Source: Pelotomaculum isophthalicicum JI (GTDB lineage Bacteria; Bacillota; Desulfotomaculia; Desulfotomaculales; Pelotomaculaceae). Taken from it: a DNA stretch of 64,000 nucleotides. The notes under the pieces are model-generated. The model was not told the origin of the DNA, ran no database searches, and was given only the letters and a program-made list of their open reading frames with translations. The position numbers were made by a program, and so were the translations under genes. Where the stretch lies: contig NZ_JAKOAV010000016.1 in assembly GCF_029478095.1 (NCBI RefSeq), positions 1 to 64,000 of the forward strand, read 5' to 3'. Shown here piece by piece: positions 33,163-42,039 of this stretch (position 1 is its first letter; each line of letters starts with the position of its first letter).

Positions 33163-36102
33163 ATGGATTTTAAAGAGTTGCTTGAGAAGTATCAGACATT
33201 ACTGATTGAGAACAATAGCTTGAAAGAAGAAATAATGAGCTTGAAGGCTCAATTGGGTATTATAGAGCCACAGGTTGTTCCTGGTGAAATTCCCAATTAT
33301 ATATCAGAACCAGAAATATTTAATAATGAATTTGCAGGTAAAACTTTGCAATTAAACGTAAACAGTAAGTCAGACAGCGTAGAAAAAATCAAGTTATTCA
33401 TGTCACTCTTTAAAGGACGGGACGATGTTTACGCTAAAAGATGGGAAAACAAAAAGAAGGGGACATCCGGGTATTCACCGGTCTGTTTGCATGAATGGAA
33501 ATCTGAATTATGTGCAAAACCAAAGGGAAAATGTGCAGGTTGCGCCTTTAAGGAATATGCTGTTTTAAATGAAATGGTTATTGATGATCATTTACGAGGG
33601 CGTGACAATTTCGTTGCGGGAATATATCCCTTGTGCCTAGATGAGACATGCTACTTTTTAGCTATTGATTTTGATGATGGAGAGTGGCAAAAAGATATTT
33701 CAGTGATCAGACAAGTGTGTACGGAGTTTAATATTCCTATAGCTGTTGAGCGCTCGCGTTCAGGCAAAGGAGCTCATGCGTGGTTTTTCTTTAAAAGCCC
33801 GATATCTGCCGCTCTGGCAAGGAGATTTGGAAGTGCGCTACTTACCTTCTCCATGAGTAAAAGGCATGAGATAACATTTAAATCCTATGACAGGTTTTTT
33901 CCCAATCAGGACACAATGCCAAAGGGCGGTTTGGGAAATCTGATTGCGCTTCCTTTGCAAAAGGCAGCAAGAAAAGCTAATAATAGTGAGTTTATCGATG
34001 AAAATTTTCAACCGTATAATGACCAGTGGGCGTTTTTAGCTACAATTCATAAACTCTCCGAAAATGATGTTGAAATGCTTTCAACAAAATTGTGCCACGG
34101 GAACGAACTTGGAGTATTGAAAAAAGACGAAGAAGAAAACCAAAAGCCGTGGGAAACAAGCAAAGTCAAATTGCTGAAAAACGATTTTCCACAAGATGTT
34201 GAAATTGTAAAAGCAAATATGCTATTTATCCCGAAGGCAGGCATTTCTCAAAAGGCGTTAAACCACTTGAAACGTTTAGCGGCTTTCAAAAATCCGGAGT
34301 TTTATAGAGCTCAAGCGATGCGCATGCCGACTACTAAAATACCCAGAATTATTTCTTGCTCTGAAGAAACAGCAGAATATCTGTGTCTGCCAAGAGGATG
34401 TGAAGCAGACTTGAAAGCTATATTTGAAGAACTAGGAATGGCTGTTAACTACATTGACAAGACGAATTGCGGCAAAAAAATTGATGTTGAATTCAACGGT
34501 AGCTTGAGAGATGAACAACCTCTGGCATTCGATAAATTGCTCAGACATGATATCGGAGTACTTTGCGGAACTACAGCTTTCGGGAAAACGGTTGTGGCAA
34601 TTAAATTGATTGCCGAAAGAAAAGTTAACACACTTATTCTGGTTGATAAAGTCAATTTGGTTCCACAATGGAAAGAAAGATTGATGAAATTTCTGACGAT
34701 AAATGAGACTTTGCCGGATGAAGATATCAATGAGGGAAAAAAGAGAGGAAGAAAAAAAGCTAATAGTATTATCGGACAAATAGGAGCAGGAAAGGACAGC
34801 TTAAGTGGAGTAATTGATATAGCCATAATGCAATCGTTAAATAGAATGGGTGAAGTCAAGGAATATGTGAAAAATTATGGTATGATTATTGTTGATGAAT
34901 GTCATCATGTTTCAGCTTTTAGCTTTGAAAAGATACTTAAAAGCACAAACGCAAAATATGTTTATGGATTAACCGCAACACCTACCAGAAAAGATGGACA
35001 TCATCCGATCATATTCATGCAATGTGGTTCCATACGATACAGGGATGACGCGAAAAAACAGGCGGAAAAAAGACCTTTTGAGCATTATATTATACCAAGA
35101 TTTACATCTCTAAGGGTTCCGTTGAATAAAGATGAAAGTGACGTTTCAATTCAGGAGTTATATTCCGAAATAGTAATTAATGAGATGCGAAATCAGCTAA
35201 TTGTTGATGATGTGGTTAAAAGCCATGAAGACGGCAGGAACTGTATTGTTTTAACAGAAAGAACCGCTCACGTTAAATTACTTGCCAAAAAAATAAATAA
35301 CAGAATTCCTGATGTGATATCTCTTACGGGTGGTATGGGAACGAAGGAAACCAGAGAAAAAATGAAACGAATAATTAATACACCTGCAGATAAACAGCTA
35401 ACTCTAGTGGCTACAGGTAAATATATAGGAGAGGGTTTTGATGAACCGCGTCTTGATACGTTATTCTTAGCAATGCCTATATCGTGGAAAGGGACTTTAC
35501 AGCAATATGCAGGCAGGCTTCACAGGCTGTTTAAAAATAAAAATGAGGTACAAATATATGATTATGTGGATATCCATGTAAGGATGCTGGAAAAGATGTA
35601 TAATAAAAGGCTTACCGGATATGCTTCAATTGGTTATAAAGCAAAGGGCGAAAGTTTTGCAGCAGAGTCAATAAACATTATTTTTGATAAAAGCAACTTT
35701 TTACCTGTATATACAAATGATATTGTGAATGCAGCAAGAGAAATATTGATTGTAAGTCCGTTTATTACCAAGAAGCGTACTTTGCAAATGCTGCAACACC
35801 TAAGGGTTGTATTGCAAAATAAAGTGAGAGTAATCGTGGTGACTAGGCCGGTTGAAGATTTCAAGGAAAAGAATATGAACGCTTTGCAAGGTACTTTGAA
35901 ATTATTAGAAGATGCTGGAGTAAGTGTGGTTTTTAGATCAAATATTCACCAAAAATTTGCAGTTATAGACCAAAGGATCGTATGGTATGGTAGTATAAAT
36001 CTATTGAGCTTTGGCAGTGCAGAAGAAAGCATCATGCGGCTTGAAAGCCCCAATATTGCATATGAACTTATAAAAAGTATAGGAGAGAGGCAGGTATCAT
36101 AA
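33163..36102 (+). CDS. TOTE-type primase-helicase-phospholipase D fusion
   Basis: 979 residues. A coiled coil (about 1-35) is followed by a primase domain of the archaeo-eukaryotic type (about 85-330): CLHEWKSELC/CAGCAF zinc cysteines, FLAIDFDDGEW with the metal-binding acids, SRSGKGAHAWFFF. An SF2 helicase follows (about 440-830): GTTAFGKT, VDECHH, LTATPTRKDG, AGRLHR. The end (about 880-979) is a single HKD nuclease-like unit, HQKFAVID then YGSINLL, which would work as a dimer. Such proteins are known from TOTE conflict systems. It lies 32 bases after brxA, same strand, but is clearly more AT-rich than pglXI, suggesting separate origin. Confidence 0.85.
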   Translation: MDFKELLEKYQTLLIENNSLKEEIMSLKAQLGIIEPQVVPGEIPNYISEPEIFNNEFAGKTLQLNVNSKSDSVEKIKLFMSLFKGRDDVYAKRWENKKKGTSGYSPVCLHEWKSELCAKPKGKCAGCAFKEYAVLNEMVIDDHLRGRDNFVAGIYPLCLDETCYFLAIDFDDGEWQKDISVIRQVCTEFNIPIAVERSRSGKGAHAWFFFKSPISAALARRFGSALLTFSMSKRHEITFKSYDRFFPNQDTMPKGGLGNLIALPLQKAARKANNSEFIDENFQPYNDQWAFLATIHKLSENDVEMLSTKLCHGNELGVLKKDEEENQKPWETSKVKLLKNDFPQDVEIVKANMLFIPKAGISQKALNHLKRLAAFKNPEFYRAQAMRMPTTKIPRIISCSEETAEYLCLPRGCEADLKAIFEELGMAVNYIDKTNCGKKIDVEFNGSLRDEQPLAFDKLLRHDIGVLCGTTAFGKTVVAIKLIAERKVNTLILVDKVNLVPQWKERLMKFLTINETLPDEDINEGKKRGRKKANSIIGQIGAGKDSLSGVIDIAIMQSLNRMGEVKEYVKNYGMIIVDECHHVSAFSFEKILKSTNAKYVYGLTATPTRKDGHHPIIFMQCGSIRYRDDAKKQAEKRPFEHYIIPRFTSLRVPLNKDESDVSIQELYSEIVINEMRNQLIVDDVVKSHEDGRNCIVLTERTAHVKLLAKKINNRIPDVISLTGGMGTKETREKMKRIINTPADKQLTLVATGKYIGEGFDEPRLDTLFLAMPISWKGTLQQYAGRLHRLFKNKNEVQIYDYVDIHVRMLEKMYNKRLTGYASIGYKAKGESFAAESINIIFDKSNFLPVYTNDIVNAAREILIVSPFITKKRTLQMLQHLRVVLQNKVRVIVVTRPVEDFKEKNMNALQGTLKLLEDAGVSVVFRSNIHQKFAVIDQRIVWYGSINLLSFGSAEESIMRLESPNIAYELIKSIGERQVS

Positions 36103-36133
36103 CTATGGGCATAAAGTTGATTTTATGCAAATA

Positions 36134-36160
36134 AAAAAAGGCCTCTAGGCCTTGATTTTT
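36134..36160 (-). terminator. Terminator of tRNA-Ala, usable in both directions
   Basis: The palindrome AAGGCC TCTA GGCCTT (36138-36153) has an A tract on the left, giving a U run for the minus strand, and TTTTT on the right, which could also end the defence operon. Confidence 0.7.
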
Positions 36161-36161
36161 C

Positions 36162-36237
36162 TGGTGGAGATAAGCGGGATCGAACCGCTGACCTCCTGAA
36201 TGCCATTCAGGCGCTCTCCCAGCTGAGCTATATCCCC
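36162..36237 (-). tRNA. tRNA-Ala(GGC)
   Basis: On the minus strand the acceptor GGGGATA pairs near its complement TATCTCC, the anticodon stem CCTGA/TCAGG encloses loop ATGGCAT (anticodon GGC), and CCA is encoded. It borders the defence island; I looked for a copy of its 3' end at the other border and saw none. Confidence 0.93.
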
Positions 36238-36320
36238 ACGTTATTATTGATTTAGTTTTTTAATGTGCCGCCCGCACTTTTTTAGTCTATCATTTTTTTT
36301 ACTTATGGTCAAGCTTCTTT

Positions 36321-37067
36321 TTATAGTTTTTTCATGAGAAAGGTGCCATATCCCAAGTATTTTTTATATATTTGGATTAACTGCATATATTTTTGCATTA
36401 CATTATTAACTTCCCGGCTTGATCCTGTTCCTCGTGATACTACTTGGTAAGGATCCGGATACAGTATGTTCTTAATATTATCTAATAAACCCGGAAAATT
36501 ATTACGCTGTACTTTGACGGGTGCAAATCCTGTATTTTGAAATAATATCAACCATTCTTCAAAAGAAGGTATATGAGGCAAATTGCAGGCTGCTTGAATT
36601 TGTTCCCTCGCTATCTTGGGCAGAGATTTGCTTGCGCACATCTCTACGCAAATTAATATCCCATTTTTTTTTAATATTCTATTGCACTCTCGCAGTATAG
36701 AAATTGCCGGTAAAAATATTAATACCGACTCAACTAAGATCAAATCAATAACTTTATTTCGGAATGGTGTGTCTCCAGCATCACAAAGCACATACTGCAC
36801 TTGCACACCTTCTTGTGACGCCCTATACGTAGCCTTTTGCAACATTTCCTCAGAGTTGTCCAGGGCAAAAACAAATGCGCCTGAATTTTTTGCTATATGG
36901 CAAGCGGTTCGGCCGGTCCCACATCCGATATCAAGAACAATATCTTCATCAGACAGATCAATTTGTCTAAGCACATTGAGAGTGTGGAAGAATCCCCCCG
37001 GATGTAGGCTGCCTTTGCCCAGGGAAGTAACTGCGTCAAGATAAGTTGTCATAGTATCGTACCACAC
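36321..37067 (-). CDS. Class I SAM-dependent methyltransferase
   Basis: 248 residues. The SAM-binding motif VLDIGCGTGRTACHIA (about 44-59) is followed by ALDNSEEML and the VESVLIFLP strand, as in UbiE/type-11 methyltransferases. The substrate is unknown. The GTG start at 37067 gives a full-length frame but has only a weak ribosome site; ATG 37052 is an alternative. It stands alone between tRNA-Ala and the glycosyltransferase genes. Confidence 0.75.
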   Translation of the reverse strand: MWYDTMTTYLDAVTSLGKGSLHPGGFFHTLNVLRQIDLSDEDIVLDIGCGTGRTACHIAKNSGAFVFALDNSEEMLQKATYRASQEGVQVQYVLCDAGDTPFRNKVIDLILVESVLIFLPAISILRECNRILKKNGILICVEMCASKSLPKIAREQIQAACNLPHIPSFEEWLILFQNTGFAPVKVQRNNFPGLLDNIKNILYPDPYQVVSRGTGSSREVNNVMQKYMQLIQIYKKYLGYGTFLMKKL

Positions 37068-37204
37068 TTTACTTTTGAATAGTTTGAAAATACCTTTGTG
37101 AATCTATATATACTATGTGAATGAGTATCCGGGGGTTCCATGATAACAACTAGTCTGCTGAATAAGTCAATACCGATGACGATATTTCAAAATTCTTGAT
37201 AAAA

Positions 37205-37231
37205 ATAAAAAAACTGGTTCTTTAACCAGCT
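37205..37231 (-). terminator. Terminator of the gtrA-mannosyltransferase transcript
   Basis: The hairpin CTGGTT CTTT AACCAG is followed on the minus strand by a T-rich run. Confidence 0.7.
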
Positions 37232-37252
37232 AACTTTACACCAGAATTGAAT

Positions 37253-37299
37253 ATGAGCCGTGTTATATGCCTAAAGGTCTCCAAAAGCTAATTCGTTCT
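37253..37299. repeat. 47-bp dispersed repeat, copy A
   Basis: Matches 49065-49111 at 37 of 47 positions by my count, ungapped, same orientation. Its nature is unknown. Confidence 0.6.
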
Positions 37300-37316
37300 G
37301 AATCTTCGTCATAGTG

Positions 37317-38420
37317 TTAGCTTATCCACCGTCCAACCACAAAAAGAATAGTTACCGTTGAGAAAACCAGGATGGAAATGACCGAATATACTTGAGTCAA
37401 ACCGTTTTTATACAGTAAGCGGGCCAAGGCGATGTACCCCGGGAATAATACTAAAATATAACGGGGCATTCCAAGGGGCAAGTTATCAACTACTGAAGAA
37501 AATGGAATCAAAAACCCCAGTGTCAGGAAAATCAGTTGCGGCTTGTCCTTTAAATATTTAAAACTCTTTATGATTAAGTAAAGGAATGACAACGCCATTC
37601 CTGATTCAAAAAGACTATAAAAATCGCTGTGATAGAAAAAAATTGTCAGGTTAAGAAATTGGCCTGCGCCCGGGTAGGCAAAGTGGCGGTATCCCCAATA
37701 CTCGCTGTTCAATGAATGGGCAAAAGCCAGGGGGTCTCCGGCTTGCTTCCACAAAACAAGCATGAAGATAGATAGTGATACCGGTATTAAGAGGAGAGGC
37801 AATGCCTTTTTAAGTATTATTTTTTTATTGTTTTCCTGGTATTGCATGTACAAAAAAGCGAAAAATAAGACTACTCCGATATTCCGGGTGAGGGCCGCGC
37901 AACTAGCCAGGAGAACTGCCCATACCCAGCGCCCGTTCCTGGCGAAATAAAAAGATGCCAGGGCAAAAGCCAATAGTAAAGATTCGGAATAAATGGAGGT
38001 AAAAAATATAGCTGTAGGAAAAAATAGCAAAATAAAAACTGTTGTAGTGGCCGTTTTCTTGTCAAAGTCTTCTTTAGCAATAATATAAAGAAAGCAACAA
38101 GCAATAAAAAGCGCAATATTGGAAATCAAAAACCCGGCGGCTACCCCGTTCCCAACAACGTAAGTGAACAGGCGGATCAAAAAGGGAAACATAGGGAAAA
38201 AAGGGGCGCTGTCAAAATCATAACCTTGTCCGGCTATCCTGAGAAACCATCCGGCGTCCCAATGAAGCAAAGAATCAAAAATTACATTGGGATGAAGACC
38301 GTCGGTAGTTGCGGGGAGAAATGGATTTAGAACATCTCTCGTTAGCCAAATTAGAAAAACAATATAAATCTTGTTAAGCAGATAGATATAACCAACACGT
38401 GTAAAATCTTTTCTGGACAC
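37317..38420 (-). CDS. PIG-V-like mannosyltransferase family membrane protein
   Basis: 367 residues with about nine membrane segments. HWDAGWFLRIAGQGYD (about 52-67), FFPTAIFFTSIYSESLLL and ALTRNIGVVLF match the GT-C mannosyltransferase family related to PIG-V (COG5542), which uses lipid-linked sugars. The bacterial substrate is unknown; a role in surface glycan modification is likely. It lies three bases after gtrA, which encodes a candidate lipid-linked sugar flippase, so the two may act together (inference). Confidence 0.78.
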   Translation of the reverse strand: MSRKDFTRVGYIYLLNKIYIVFLIWLTRDVLNPFLPATTDGLHPNVIFDSLLHWDAGWFLRIAGQGYDFDSAPFFPMFPFLIRLFTYVVGNGVAAGFLISNIALFIACCFLYIIAKEDFDKKTATTTVFILLFFPTAIFFTSIYSESLLLAFALASFYFARNGRWVWAVLLASCAALTRNIGVVLFFAFLYMQYQENNKKIILKKALPLLLIPVSLSIFMLVLWKQAGDPLAFAHSLNSEYWGYRHFAYPGAGQFLNLTIFFYHSDFYSLFESGMALSFLYLIIKSFKYLKDKPQLIFLTLGFLIPFSSVVDNLPLGMPRYILVLFPGYIALARLLYKNGLTQVYSVISILVFSTVTILFVVGRWIS

Positions 38421-38423
38421 GAA

Positions 38424-38852
38424 TTAACCCCCGGTTGTTTTGGGCACCATTTTGCCTTTGCGGAAAACCCATAATTTACTAAGGATAAAATTAAAACTAA
38501 ACGCGATAGAAGTCGCTAAAAAAAGCGCTACCATCTGAGAGATATATAAATTTAGCAGTATATATACAGAAGTGCTGTTTATTCCAAGACCAAGCGCGTT
38601 GACCAAAGTGAATTTTAGAAACCTGTTTTTATCGTTTTCATCCGGGCTTGTTTTAAATGTCCAGTACCGGTTGAGGAAAAAGCTGTTGACTATACCGCAA
38701 AAGTAACTGAAACCTTTGGCCACGGCATAAAAAAAGATACTTTCGTTAGGAAGTATTTTTATTATGGTAAAATAAACGACCCAATCAATAAACGTGTTTA
38801 AACATCCTACCGCCGCAAACTTGCATAATTGAGTGATACCCTCGTTAACCAT
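38424..38852 (-). CDS. GtrA-family membrane protein
   Basis: About 142 residues with four membrane segments: FAAVGCLNTFIDWVVYF at the start, then NSFFLNRYWTFK and the end FILSKLWVFRK, the typical GtrA pattern. GtrA proteins are thought to move undecaprenyl-linked sugars across the membrane. ATG 38852 is chosen because AAGGTGA lies just upstream; the longer frame starts inside that leader. It is first in the transcript with the PIG-V-like gene. Confidence 0.87.
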   Translation of the reverse strand: MVNEGITQLCKFAAVGCLNTFIDWVVYFTIIKILPNESIFFYAVAKGFSYFCGIVNSFFLNRYWTFKTSPDENDKNRFLKFTLVNALGLGINSTSVYILLNLYISQMVALFLATSIAFSFNFILSKLWVFRKGKMVPKTTGG

Positions 38853-39108
38853 TATTTCACCTTGCATCATTATGATATAGTATTTTGCTTACATAATTTT
38901 ACGTAATATTTTGAGTTAAATAGTAATCTTATGAATATAACCGACCACATATTACCTTCGACACTAATGCCCGGCATCCTCCTTATCCATTAGGTAAAAA
39001 TACATTTTCTTTAAGTTTAATTTCTTTGGATATTTTTATGCAAGAAAAGAATAACTTTTTTGTTTTTTAGCATAATAAATATATCTTAATCACAGGAGGC
39101 GTGTTAAT

Positions 39109-39333
39109 ATGGAATGGTTGTCAAGAACAGCTTTAGTTCTGGTCATTATTGGCGCTTTGAACTGGTTGTTGGTCGGTCTGTTTCAGTGGGATCTGGTCAC
39201 AGCTCTATTCGGAGGAGACACGGTTAGAGCGTCATCTGACTTTAGCAGGGTAATTTATACGTTGGTTGGACTAGCCGGCCTATATTCCATATCATTCTTT
39301 TTCAGGGAAAATACTGCGGTAAGGGATAAATAA
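39109..39333 (+). CDS. DUF378 small membrane protein
   Basis: 74 residues, two membrane segments. LVIIGALNWLLVGLFQWDLV and a second segment ending GLYSISFFF are diagnostic of DUF378 (function unknown, frequent in spore formers). ACAGGAGGCG lies seven bases before the ATG. Confidence 0.9.
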   Translation: MEWLSRTALVLVIIGALNWLLVGLFQWDLVTALFGGDTVRASSDFSRVIYTLVGLAGLYSISFFFRENTAVRDK

Positions 39334-39409
39334 TATAAGTGAATTATACGAGAAGTTTAATATGGGTATTACTACACTATAATAATAGATTATAAGGAGG
39401 CAGCTGGTA

Positions 39410-39556
39410 ATGATTCCACGCAAGAAAGATCCAGACGAAACTCCTGATGCAGTTATCTCACCCATAGAAGAAGAATGTGACATTTGCCAGGAAATTGAAG
39501 GAGATTGCTGTGCAGAAATATTTGATTCAAAGAATGACAAAAAAACCGCGAGATAA
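39410..39556 (+). CDS. Small acidic Cys-containing protein
   Basis: 48 residues, not recognised. AAGGAGG lies about nine bases upstream of the ATG, and a terminator follows three bases after the stop, so this is very probably a real gene. The protein is acidic (EEECDICQEIEGDCCAEI) with four cysteines in a C-x2-C-x6-CC pattern that could bind a metal. No membrane segment. Confidence 0.65.
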   Translation: MIPRKKDPDETPDAVISPIEEECDICQEIEGDCCAEIFDSKNDKKTAR

Positions 39557-39558
39557 AG

Positions 39559-39582
39559 GAGACCTATTATAGGTCTTTTTTT
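39559..39582 (+). terminator. Terminator after the 48-residue gene
   Basis: The hairpin GACCTA/TAGGTC is followed by eight T residues. Confidence 0.85.
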
Positions 39583-39746
39583 TATAAGCTAAAATAATAA
39601 ACAATGACCTGCGGCCTATTTTGGCGATATTCAGTCCAGTATGAAATTCATATAAATTAATAGCCCGGCCCGGGGGTTGTCAGCATGAGAAACTAGTGCT
39701 ATATTTGGATCACTTAAAAAAGTAATTGTTTAAGGGGTGATGTATT

Positions 39747-40019
39747 ATGAACCACCAAACCAAAAATTACAGTAATGACTACCGGGTAAATATTCTTAAC
39801 AACGGTACTATTATTAGTGTGGAAGTTACTTGCTGCAGCAGGCATATTGGGGAGATGCGTTTCAAAGACGGCGAAAGTAAGAAATGCCCGCTTTGTGGTA
39901 CGGTTCATCAGATGGTTATCCAGCATAATCACTTTCACATTAGACCGGTAAAGCCGGTATCAAATGAAGCAATCGCCGGAAACGATAGTAGTCTGCTTTT
40001 TAAGGAGAAAGCGCTCTAA
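39747..40019 (+). CDS. Small zinc-ribbon-like hypothetical protein
   Basis: 90 residues, soluble. VTCCSRHIGE and KKCPLCGTVH form a likely zinc knuckle; a following HNHFHIR adds further histidines. I do not recognise a family. AAGGGGTGA lies six bases before the ATG. Monocistronic. Confidence 0.6.
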   Translation: MNHQTKNYSNDYRVNILNNGTIISVEVTCCSRHIGEMRFKDGESKKCPLCGTVHQMVIQHNHFHIRPVKPVSNEAIAGNDSSLLFKEKAL

Positions 40020-40190
40020 ATCGCTAAACAGTAGTTAAATCTATCAATTAGCCGGCTTTTAAATATAGCATATTATGCCAGAAGGATTAGTAGAGGAAAT
40101 TAATTCTGTCGTTTGAATCACACATGAACCGTTGACATGAAATGTGGTTACTGGTAAACTTAAGTTTAGCAAATGTAATATAAATATGTG

Positions 40191-40304
40191 CTCTTATCCG
40201 GAGCGGCGGAGGGACTGGCCCAATGAAGCCCGGCAACCGTTGGGAGTTAAGAACCCAAAATGGTGCTAATTCCAGCAGAAGATTTTTCTTCTGGCAGATG
40301 AGAG
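40191..40304 (+). promoter_or_regulatory. SAM-I riboswitch (S-box)
   Basis: The classic S-box is clear: CTCTTATCCGGAGCGGCGG, GGACTGGCCC, ATGAAGCCCGGCAACC, TGGTGCTAATTCCAGCAG and closing GATGAGAG that pairs with the opening CTCTTATC. The expression platform follows to about 40360, where AGAGG can pair with CCTCT. It should lower expression of the homocysteine genes when SAM is plentiful. Confidence 0.96.
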
Positions 40305-40386
40305 GAAGCAATTTTTTGCAGGCCTCTTCTGTTTGAAGGGGCCTTCGGTTTGTCGGAATGGAAGGGCATAATAGGGGGGTATGTAA

Positions 40387-41592
40387 ATGGCTATTGAAAA
40401 AACCTACGCTGAGATTAATGAGAAAATTAGATCCGGCAAGGCGGTAGTATTAACTGCGGAGGAAGTTATTTCACTGGTTGAGGAAAAAGGTGTCTCTGAA
40501 GCCGCCCGCCAGGTGGATGTTGTGACAACCGGTACTTTTAGCCCGATGTGTTCTTCCGGTGTTTTTCTGAATTTCGGCCATTCCAAGCCTAGAATCAGAA
40601 TGACAAAAGCATGGCTTAACGGTATTCCCGCGTACACAGGAATAGCTGCGGTTGATGTTTACCTGGGCGCTACCGAACTTCCGGAGGATGATCCCTGCAA
40701 CAGCAATTACCCGGGCGAGTTCCGCTATGGGGGGGGACACGTAATCCAAGACCTGTTGGAGGGTAAGTCAATAAAATTAGAGGCGTTATCATATGGTACG
40801 GATTGTTACCCCAGGCGGGAGCTGGAAACTTATATTACACTGGATGAAATAAATGAGGCTACGCTGTTCAATCCGCGCAATGCCTACCAAAACTATAACT
40901 GTGCTGTAAATTTAAGCGGTAAAACTATTTATACTTATATGGGAATGCTTAAGCCGAATTTGGGCAACGCCCACTATTGCAGCGCCGGACAACTTAGTCC
41001 GTTGCTGAATGACCCTTACTTTTTGACTATCGGGATTGGCACCAGGATCTTTTTGGGTGGGGGAATCGGTTATGTAGCGTGGCACGGTACGCAACATTTT
41101 CCCGGCATTCAGACAGACGCGGAGAAAAATTCTTATGGCCCGGCCGGCGGTACACTTGCCGTGATCGGGGATTTAAAGCAAATGAAACCTGAATGGTTGG
41201 TCGGTACAAGCTACCTGGGTTATGGCGCTACCCTGACGGTGGGCATCGGCATCCCTATCCCCATCCTTAACGAGGATGTGATGAGTTGCGTTTCTATCAC
41301 TGATCGCGATCTCTACGCGCCTGTTGTCGACTACAGCGAGGCTTATAGCCAGCGCATACCCGGCAATTTAGGCTATGTCAGCTACGCGGAGTTGAAAACC
41401 GGGAAAATTACCATCAACGGCAAAGAAATCCCAACCGCGCCTCTGTCAAGCTACCCAAAAGCCAGGGAGATTGCCGGAGAGTTAAAGAATTGGATTTTGC
41501 GGGGGGACTTTCTACTGTCGGAGCCGGCACGGCTATTACCTTCTTACCAGGATCAAATTACGGCGAAAACTTTGGACATTAAAGGCGTTTAG
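40387..41592 (+). CDS. Homocysteine biosynthesis protein (DUF39/HcyS)
   Basis: 401 residues. DUF39 sulfur-incorporation protein, first known from methanogens (MA1821), needed to make homocysteine from aspartate semialdehyde and sulfide. The family motifs VTTGTFSPMCSSG (Cys-55) and SYGTDCYPRRE (Cys-140) are intact; cysteine persulfide chemistry has been proposed. It is the first gene behind the SAM-I riboswitch, followed by the NIL-ferredoxin and UPF0280 genes with which it forms a pathway. The start ATG follows AGGGGGG. Confidence 0.93.
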   Translation: MAIEKTYAEINEKIRSGKAVVLTAEEVISLVEEKGVSEAARQVDVVTTGTFSPMCSSGVFLNFGHSKPRIRMTKAWLNGIPAYTGIAAVDVYLGATELPEDDPCNSNYPGEFRYGGGHVIQDLLEGKSIKLEALSYGTDCYPRRELETYITLDEINEATLFNPRNAYQNYNCAVNLSGKTIYTYMGMLKPNLGNAHYCSAGQLSPLLNDPYFLTIGIGTRIFLGGGIGYVAWHGTQHFPGIQTDAEKNSYGPAGGTLAVIGDLKQMKPEWLVGTSYLGYGATLTVGIGIPIPILNEDVMSCVSITDRDLYAPVVDYSEAYSQRIPGNLGYVSYAELKTGKITINGKEIPTAPLSSYPKAREIAGELKNWILRGDFLLSEPARLLPSYQDQITAKTLDIKGV

Positions 41593-41637
41593 TAGCTAAT
41601 AGATTGATTATTAATTGAATAGAGGAGTGATTGGCGC

Positions 41638-42039
41638 TTGGCTGCGAAAAAAATAATTCTTCACTTTGGCAAGGATATATCCGACAAGCCTATTATTTAT
41701 CACCTCGCCAAGGATTACGAACTTGTCTTCAATATAATTAAAGCGAATGTCAACCCAAACAAAGAAGGTACTGTTGTATTGGAGCTTACCGGGGAACAAT
41801 ATGCAAAGGGACTGGAGTTCCTTGAAAGTGAAGGTGTCCGGGTGCAGCCTTTGGCTGAACAGTTGTCACGGAACGAATTGAAGTGTACCAGTTGTGGCGC
41901 CTGTACTGATATCTGTCCCACCGGAGCGCTGTACCTGGATAGGCCTTCAATGGAAGTAAGGTTTGACAGTGACAGCTGTGTACTATGCCAGATTTGCGTA
42001 AAGGTTTGTCCGGTCAAGGCTATGGAGGTAAAATTCTAA
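41638..42039 (+). CDS. NIL-domain 4Fe-4S ferredoxin (HcyF-like)
   Basis: 133 residues. The N-terminal 75 residues are a NIL domain; the rest holds two 4Fe-4S motifs, CTSCGACTDICP and CVLCQICVKVCP. It corresponds to MA1822, partner of the DUF39 protein in homocysteine formation, probably reducing a persulfide intermediate. The start is TTG with AGAGGAGTGA eight bases before it. The next gene starts directly at its stop codon. Confidence 0.92.
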   Translation: MAAKKIILHFGKDISDKPIIYHLAKDYELVFNIIKANVNPNKEGTVVLELTGEQYAKGLEFLESEGVRVQPLAEQLSRNELKCTSCGACTDICPTGALYLDRPSMEVRFDSDSCVLCQICVKVCPVKAMEVKF

